Assembly (NCBI GenBank): GCA_015832175.1 | Contig: WJXW01000009.1 | Location: 1,178,001-1,242,000 of the forward strand | Length of the DNA stretch: 64,000 nt | Reading direction: 5' to 3' | Source of the DNA: Paraphaeosphaeria minitans | Taxonomy: Eukaryota > Ascomycota > Dothideomycetes > Pleosporales > Didymosphaeriaceae | Translations under genes and position numbers: made by a program | Part shown: piece by piece, positions 57,768 to 64,000 of the stretch | How positions within the stretch are numbered: the stretch's first letter is position 1 | How the letters are laid out: the number at the start of each line of letters is the position of its first letter | Notes under the pieces: model-generated | The model's database searches: none | Told to the model about the DNA's origin: nothing | What the model saw: only the letters and a program-made list of their open reading frames with translations

Positions 57768-58530
57768 TCAAGCAGTGTCGGCACTCAGAATATCAGAGTC
57801 ACCTATGATCTGTTAGCTGATGAATCATCAGGCAAATACAGAGATACATACCAGCATCGATGATGGACATAGTGGAGCAGCGGAAGAGCTTACCGCACGC
57901 AGTACCAAGCTCAATCTATTGTAGAATGACGTTAGTCGAAAGCCCTCCGAAGTCACAATCGACCTCTTCTCAGGGCCAGCCCTCAAGTACCGATCGGTAT
58001 CTTATCGTTAGGCCATGAGGTTTGGATAGGAATACGTACGTTGTTGCCGGAGAAGTGGTGGACGGAGGTCTTGGAAAGCTAATGCCGAAGTTAGTGATGC
58101 GACCGGCGTATAGAGTTTGCGAACATATCAGCGCTCGGGTTACAGTGGAGAGAGGTTGTGAAGCACGAGCACTAGACAAATCTAGGTTTGAAAAGCCTGG
58201 TGCTTCGCACTGATGCCGTACGCCACAAGCCTCCGCTCACATGTATCCTTCCGCCAAATTTGTCTCGGCAACGGCGAACGTACCATAGCGTAGTACTCAA
58301 GCTCGGACTTGCGCAGAGGAGGAGTGTTGCCAGCAATGATAACAAGCTTGGCCTTGCCGTTGCGAAGGCTCTTCAAGGTAGATTTGTATCCGAGAGTGAC
58401 CTTGCCAGACTTCATCACAAGCGCCAGGCGCGAGTTGATGGTGTCACTGTGCGAGGGTTCAGTATGGATTCGAGTTCGTTGGCTACCTTCGGTCAACTTA
58501 CGCGTTTCTCTTAGCCTTCTTGGGTGCCAT
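57768..58530 (-). CDS. RPL30: 60S ribosomal protein L30 (eL30)
   Basis: Five exons, 58530-58502, 58446-58284, 58078-58040, 57915-57852 and 57802-57768, give 109 residues (yeast Rpl30 has 105). The sequence runs [20 protein letters not shown], then [37 protein letters not shown], ending in GDSDIL plus a short tail, all typical of eL30. Introns are 55, 205, 124 and 49 nt, so introns make up more than half of the gene, and exons one and five are only 29 and 35 nt. In yeast, Rpl30 represses splicing of its own transcript by binding near its first splice site. A similar control here is possible but not shown. Ribosomal genes uL16 and eL30 adjoin in tandem. Confidence 0.96.
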
Positions 58531-58912
58531 CGTGAGCTCAGGAAGTTGTTTTTGGATGTTCCTGTGATGTTGATGCCTCCGGCGGTAGTTTTGGTGTTCA
58601 AGACGTTCGAGCGCAGCCGCAAAAGTTCGCTTGTGGGCGTGCTCGCTAAGATTGCGCTAGGCTAACCGTGCCAAGCGGCCGGTGCACTTTGGACAACCAC
58701 GATGATTCGCCAACGATTGATGGTGAGAGTCGCTAAGATCATTATCAGAGTGTCTCTTGATCGTAAATATCGCAGTGGTATTCTATGACGAAAATGCAAA
58801 ACGTTCAGAACGCCTCCGCGCGACCAGCGTATGGTATTTATAACACACCTTCACCCCCATGCTTGATCCCGTCTAAGCATCAATCATCCCATCGTTGTCT
58901 CTCATGTGTAAT
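58531..58912. other. Intergenic region, MCM2 3' flank to eL30 promoter
   Basis: About 380 nt with no gene seen. Includes the eL30 promoter on its left side. Confidence 0.55.
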
Positions 58913-61577
58913 CTACGCAACAGCCCGTTGATTCTTTCGACCCGCTCTAGCTGGCTTACGAACGGCACCCGGTCGGTTGAGAGTATACTTCGCGAAGGCT
59001 CTAGCAAGGGACTTCTTCGCGCTGACCTTCTGCGAGCCTACGAACGAATCGACGGTGACGGCAATGGCGCGGTCGATGTCTTCGGCCGAGCAGTATTCCG
59101 ACAGGCGCATTTTACAGAAGGATTCTGAGATACGAATAATGGCTTCCAGATGACGAACCTTCGCGTGTTAGTGGCCAGTTACATGTCTGCAATGGCGGTT
59201 ACTCACAGTGATTGGGTAAGCACCAGTAGCCATCGACTCTTTGCGCAGATCAGCGAAAAGACGGGCCACCTTGTCCTGATCAATCTGATACAGTTTGGGT
59301 CGGCACTTCTCCCTCGCGTAGAGGATATATTTCCTGAGCAGCTCCTGCGGTATGTCCCCTTTCGGTGCTTGGTTCGCTTGAGCATCCACCTCCATACTCT
59401 CCTGAGACTCAACGTTGCCGTTTCCGTCTTCTGTAGCATAGGCCGCATTTTGGTGCTGTGTGGAGCGGGCGTGGGAGTTAACGACGAACTTGGCCAGGCG
59501 CTCATCTTCGCTGGCGTCAACCGTATCACGTACGACACAAAGAATGTCAAACCGAGACAGAATAGGTTCTGTAAGCTCGACATTCTGTGAGAACGGGATA
59601 GTAGAGTTGTATCGTCCACCGATGGGATTGGCAGCAGCGACGATAGCACAACGTGCCTGGAGTGTGGTGACAATACCAGCTTTGGAAATAGAGATGGTCT
59701 GTTGCTCCATGGCCTCGTGAATAGACGTACGATCCTGGTCGTTCATTTTGTCAAATTCATCAATTAGACACGTGCCCTTGTCTGCAAGCACAAGAGCTCC
59801 ACCTTCCAAGGTCCATTCGCTGGTCATAGGATCTCGGCGAACGGAAGCTGTGAGACCGACGGCGGAAGCACCTTGACCAGTAGCGAAGACGGCCCGGTGG
59901 GCTGTCTTTTCCACGTACTTGAGCACTTGGGATTTGGCAGTTCCTGGGTCTCCCAATAAGAGGACATTGATGTCACCACGCATAGCGTGACGTCCAGCGG
60001 CCTCTTTGCTGACACCGCCGAACAACGACAGAGCTACTGCAGTTTTTATATCCGTATGCCCGTAGATGCTAGGCGCAATGGAGTTCACTATCTTCTCCAC
60101 AATGTTAGGGTCCTTCGATAGCTGTCGAATCTGCTGCTCGTCTGTCTCGCTCAATCGGAAACCAGCCAGTTGGTCATGAGACTTGACAACATGATTCGCC
60201 TCGATGATAGTGGCGAACACTGGGAAACCATTCTTGTTGTTCAGCGATGCGTCGTAGTTGTTTCGGTAGATTCCAGTGACTTCGATTTCTTCTCCCGGCT
60301 TTGCTGAGTCAATGAGGTCCCAAAGCAATATCACCTCTCGGTGACGGGGCAAGCGACCGGCCGGAACAGTCCCAGGCGACTCTTGGAGAGTGAGCTTCTG
60401 GTAGTTGCGATAGACAGTTCGCTCCGAATTCACACTGAATGGACCCCGAGATTGACAGTTGGAGCAGAACGATATCTTGACTTCAATGTTCGAATCCTGG
60501 TGGAAGGGACCAAGGGTGGTTCCACACTTGGCGCAATCGAATTTCACATATTTAAGCTGGGGGAAGACTCCGCTTCTCCTCGTGACGACTCCGCTCACGC
60601 GGACTAAGTTGTTGAGATGCGTTTGGCGGAGCTGGCGGAGGGTCAAGGCCATGGGAATTTCTGTCATTCGAACGTGGATCTCGGAGTGAATACGCTCGTA
60701 ATCGGGGTAATGTAGAATCACCACTTCCATAGCAACCTGGTCGAAAATCTTGAGCAGCTCCGTGGGAGCATTGGCAACCCAGTAAGCAAGGGTGGCTTTG
60801 CTCTGTGTGAGGTGATCGAACGATACTTCCAGAGACTCGGCGTTGATCTCACCAAGGGTCTTGACCCGATCGCCGTATACAGAAATACCCTGGTCGTCCA
60901 CGTACTCGGTGAGGAATGCCTTAAACTCACGAGCGATAGACCTTGCGACGACAGGCTGAGCTACCCAGTCAGTCAAGGTATTTGCCTTGATGTCCTGAAG
61001 CGCTTCCAGGGACATTTCTTCGGCCATGATGTCGCCATCTAGATCCATATCATCTTGTTCCTCGTCGTAGCGGCGACGTTGCCTGCGACCTCCTCTGATG
61101 AGCTCACCGATGCCGCCTTCCTCGTCGTCCGGCAAAAAGGCGTCCGGTATGCGGCGCCGTGCTTCGGCATCACGTCGATTAAGTCGGCGGTCAATTTCCC
61201 GTCTGGCGCCCATGCCGATATCTTCGTAGCTCCCCTCATCGTCAATGTCGGGCCCCTCGTAATTTCGATTGTTTCGATTGGTAAAAAGTTCGCCATCAAA
61301 TCTGTCGTCGAACAGGTCAATGCCAGCTCCTTCCTCGGCTTCTTCATCTAGATCGTCCACATCGCGATATATGTTGTCCTCGTCCAGCATATCGTCATCC
61401 TGCGGGATCAGGGGCGGAGAGGAAGCCATGTCCATTGCTGTTGTAGAGTTCAGCTCGACCCTGTAGAATGGAGGAGGCACACCTACGAGTCGACGGTGGG
61501 TGTGCCGGCGAGGACTCATCGTCCCTAGCACGCTTGTTGCTCCGGGAAGGGCCTGCACCACGGTTTGCAGACGACAT
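58913..61577 (-). CDS. MCM2: DNA replication licensing helicase subunit MCM2
   Basis: Main exon ends at 59207; a 48-nt intron leads to a last exon 59158-58913 that restores the conserved PITVRHLEAIIRISESF and KMRLSEY segments. Mcm2 is one of six subunits of the replicative helicase loaded at origins in G1. Visible are the acidic N-terminus (DDDMLDEDN), the zinc motif CAKCG...CSNCQ, Walker A GDPGTAKSQ, Walker B CLIDEFDKM and the arginine finger LSRFDIL. The N-terminal start is uncertain. Uninterrupted reading from an ATG at 61519 gives 852 residues; the ATG at 61577 (MSSANRGAGPSRSNKR) opens another frame and would need a short intron (for example 61528-61480, GTGCTA...GTAG) to join. ATG 61435 is a third option. 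Confidence 0.95.
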
Positions 61578-61939
61578 GCTTGGTCGCAGCGGGGAGCTGA
61601 AGCGTGTTAGCGAAAAACGTGTTCAAGGGGCGCATGTGCAATCAATGATATGCGATTGCGAGGTTCCGCGGTACATACCTCATGTTTACGCTATGGGTAT
61701 ACAAAGATGTGCGTAGACGGGGAAACGAAGAGGGGAGGAAATGCGCGAGGAGCGCGTCCAACACGCGTTAAGTGGGCTTGGCGCGTCACCCGTTCAGTCT
61801 CGAACAGGAAAGAGCATTCGACGTACCAACATCTGCGCCTTCACTTTCACTTTCACCACTCCGCCTCATAGCGATTTTGGACTCATCGAGAGAGCCCCTG
61901 GAAACATACGCGACTCAAATCAGCCCACAACCCGCCACA
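61578..61939. promoter_or_regulatory. Divergent promoter of MCM2 and the UBR-box gene
   Basis: 362 nt separate the outermost start codons. It contains ACGCGT at 61763-61768 and a GGCGCGTCAC phrase at about 61780-61789, and TTTCACTTTCACC runs near 61850. Confidence 0.65.
61763..61768 (+). promoter_or_regulatory. MluI cell-cycle box (MCB) candidate
   Basis: ACGCGT, the binding core of MBF-type (Mbp1/Swi6) regulators in yeasts, lies 186 nt upstream of the MCM2 ATG at 61577. MCM genes are classic G1/S targets of this element. The match is six bases, so chance is possible. Confidence 0.5.
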
Positions 61940-63776
61940 ATGGCCGAGTCGCAATCATTCCACATCTCCCAGCCAAAGCCGCGCACGAACTCGATCTCAC
62001 AAGCGTCGGAAGACTCGCAGACAGCAGCAGAGTGTGTCTTATTGCGCTTATACTGTCACGGCCACGTGAACTAACTGGTCATTCAGCTTCATCAAGGAAC
62101 AGCTCAGCCTTGAAGCTGAGGCCCGCGAGGCTCTCCCATACGTGAGTCGCATCAACACTCGATGGCCGGCCTCGACTGACGCATGCCAGCAATTTGATAC
62201 TTGTACTCGCGATCTCGGACCTTTGCGCCAAGGACTCTATTCGTGCCTCGATTGCAACCCGCCACCGGCAAGTTTGTCAGACCCGTATCAGCCGGCTGCT
62301 GTCTGTTACGCTTGCTCCATCTCGTGCCACGGCGAGCATGCGCTCGTCGAGCTCTTCAACAAGCGCAACTTTGTCTGCGACTGTGGCACTACGCGCCTAC
62401 CTGAGACGACACCATGTACCCTGCGTATCAACTCCGAGACAGGTCAGAAGGGCGGCGTGACCCGAGAAGAGCCGGCTGCGGGTAACAAGTACAACCAAAA
62501 CTTCCGAAACAGGTTCTGCGGATGCAGCGAAGAGTACGACCCACATCAGGAGAAGGGAACTATGTTCCAGTGTCTGGGACTCGGCACGGTAGAGGATGGT
62601 GGTTGTGGTGAGGACTGGTGGCATCCCGAATGCGTTCTTGGACTCTCTAGGGAAGAGTACCAGAAGAGCATCGAGGAGCCGGAGGGAGAGCAAAAAGATG
62701 AAAATGCGAAGACCAACGGTATCACAAAAGACGTCAGCGTGACACGACTTGAAGAAGATGCTGGAAGAGATCCGGATGCACGAAGACCCTCTGTCATAAC
62801 GGCTATTGCTGCAGGTCTGCCTACTGAAAACGGTGTCGATGGAAATGACATCGTTGCAACCGCCGAAGAAGAAGAGGAGGATGAGGAGGAAGATGATACA
62901 CCGTTGCCTCCGGGCTTCCCTGCAGAGGACGACTTTGAATACTTCATCTGTCACACGTGTCTCAAAGCGTTCCCCTGGATCAAGAAATACGCCGGCTCTC
63001 TTGGCTTCCTCCCACCAGTGTATTTTGGTGGCCCCCACAACCAAGCGAAAGCTCAGGACGCACCCGCTTATTTGAACGGAACCACCAGCGGCGACTCTAA
63101 GAAACGCAAAGTAGACGACGATGAGAATATTACACCCACAGGACCCATGGGCCCTCCTAAGAGGCAGAAGTCCGAGGACCCCGCAACCACACTGTCGTCC
63201 ATCCCAGAAGATGCACCCAGCACTACTCTCACATTGTCATCCAAGAAAGCTGACCCCGCCGCCACCACCGTACCGGCGTGCAAGCTCTCGTCTCTGTCCC
63301 CTCTTCCCGCACAAGCCCTCAAGACTCCCTTTTCTCTCTTCCTAAAAGCCGACTTCCACGCTTATCTCTGCCATTGCGCAACTTGCTTCCCCCTTCTCAA
63401 GCCACACCCTCAACTTCTTGACGAAGAAGACGTCTACGAGCCGCCCATCTCAGAAGAAGGCAACGACGCGGCCGGATCGGTCGGCACAGGCTCGCTACTC
63501 GAGCGTGGCGAAGCGGCGTTCAGCAACATGGACCGCGCGAGGGCCATCCAGGGTGCCATGGCGTTTGCCCACCTGAAAGATGGGCTCAAGACATTCTTGA
63601 AACCGTATGCAGATGAGGGGAAGGCGGTGGGCGCTGAGGATATCAATGTGTTCTTCCAGAAGCTAAGGGGTGATGATGCGGCGATCAAGGAAGCAGCTGA
63701 TGGTGCGAAGAGAAATCAGGATGACGACCGGGACGGGACAGGTGGGGATGGCAGGAAGGAGCAGAGTGGATACTAG
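61940..63776 (+). CDS. UBR-box zinc finger protein, UBR7/Mlo2 type
   Basis: Three exons, 61940-62031, 62087-62141 and 62190-63776, give 577 residues. The UBR-type zinc finger lies at about residues 50-125 (CTRDLGPLRQGLYSCLDC, then CYACSISCHGEHALVELFNK and NFVCDCGTTR). A second Cys/His region follows (FCGC, GTMFQCLGLGTVEDGGCGED, WWHPECVLGL), corresponding to the PHD-like finger of UBR7. A strongly acidic run (EEEEEDEEEDD) and further Cys pairs (FICHTCLKAF, YLCHCATCF) are downstream. The layout matches human UBR7 and fission yeast Mlo2. UBR7 has been reported as a histone H2B ubiquitin ligase; Mlo2 affects mitosis and oxidative stress. The exact activity here is inferred. The first two exons together give the 49-residue N-terminus. 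Confidence 0.93.
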
Positions 63777-64000
63777 GGCGAGCGCAAGAGCGTATCTTGC
63801 CTATATGACTGCTCGGGTGGAAACGTTGCTTACCGGGTGCCAATCAGTTGCCTTGCTGGGCGCTACATGCGAACATGAATCAGCGATGAGTTGCATATTT
63901 GCAATCCACCACACGAGTGAATGAAGTTTTTAACATCCTCTGCACTTTCATGACAGCATACGTGAATGAGATATAACATTCCGCCATACGTTCGAAGGTT
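63777..64000. other. Right-edge intergenic sequence
   Basis: The last 224 nt follow the UBR-box gene. Nothing recognised. Confidence 0.6.

Overview
The window looks like nuclear DNA of a filamentous ascomycete (Pezizomycotina). The genes are split by many short introns of about 45-60 nt with GT...AG ends and CTRAC-type branch sites, and the proteins match fungal families: a three-domain ascomycete laccase, large NAD-dependent glutamate dehydrogenase, ATG7 and HAM1-like proteins. A Dothideomycete, perhaps of the Pleosporales, is my best guess from general gene style only. No prokaryotic, organellar or viral gene was seen.

Layout. The left edge (1-3158) holds a decayed secreted protein gene with a PQQ-type beta-propeller and WSC domain, carrying five in-frame stops and several frameshifts. 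Next come ATG7 (4800-7043, minus), a laccase (9261-11317, minus) and a long gene-poor stretch (11.3-16.9 kb). A patatin-like phospholipase (16874-18949, minus) is followed by a compact block: a GNAT acetyltransferase, divergent RFT1 flippase, a Ppx/GppA (RTG2-like) protein and NAD-glutamate dehydrogenase, all up to 29.7 kb. From 31 to 37 kb lie a lysine-rich basic protein with a 15-nt exon, GPN3 and S-adenosylmethionine synthetase sharing a divergent promoter, and a WW-domain protein. An intron-containing tRNA-Ile(AAU) sits at 37.8 kb. From 39.5 to 48.3 kb lie a small unknown gene, a HAM1-like gene flanked by micro- and minisatellites, and NAD-malic enzyme. After a 2.5-kb gap come a kinesin-10-like motor, a Ser/Thr-rich secreted wall-type protein, ribosomal proteins uL16 and eL30, MCM2, and a divergently transcribed UBR-box protein (UBR7/Mlo2 type) at the right edge.

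Function. Most genes are single-copy housekeeping genes: carbon/nitrogen metabolism (glutamate dehydrogenase, malic enzyme, SAM synthetase), ribosome, replication, autophagy, N-glycosylation and mitosis. There is no biosynthetic cluster, CRISPR array or complete transposon. The accessory content is the decayed PQQ-WSC gene, the laccase, the patatin and the repeat-bearing intergenic DNA. I saw no convincing new multi-gene system. The most distinctive observations are the RIP-like decay of the PQQ-WSC gene, the codon-phased 42-nt and 22-nt minisatellites beside each other, the 15-nt exon, a GC-AG laccase intron, and two possible starts in malic enzyme.

Exon limits were set by eye from splice signals and reading-frame arithmetic; none is supported by transcript data.
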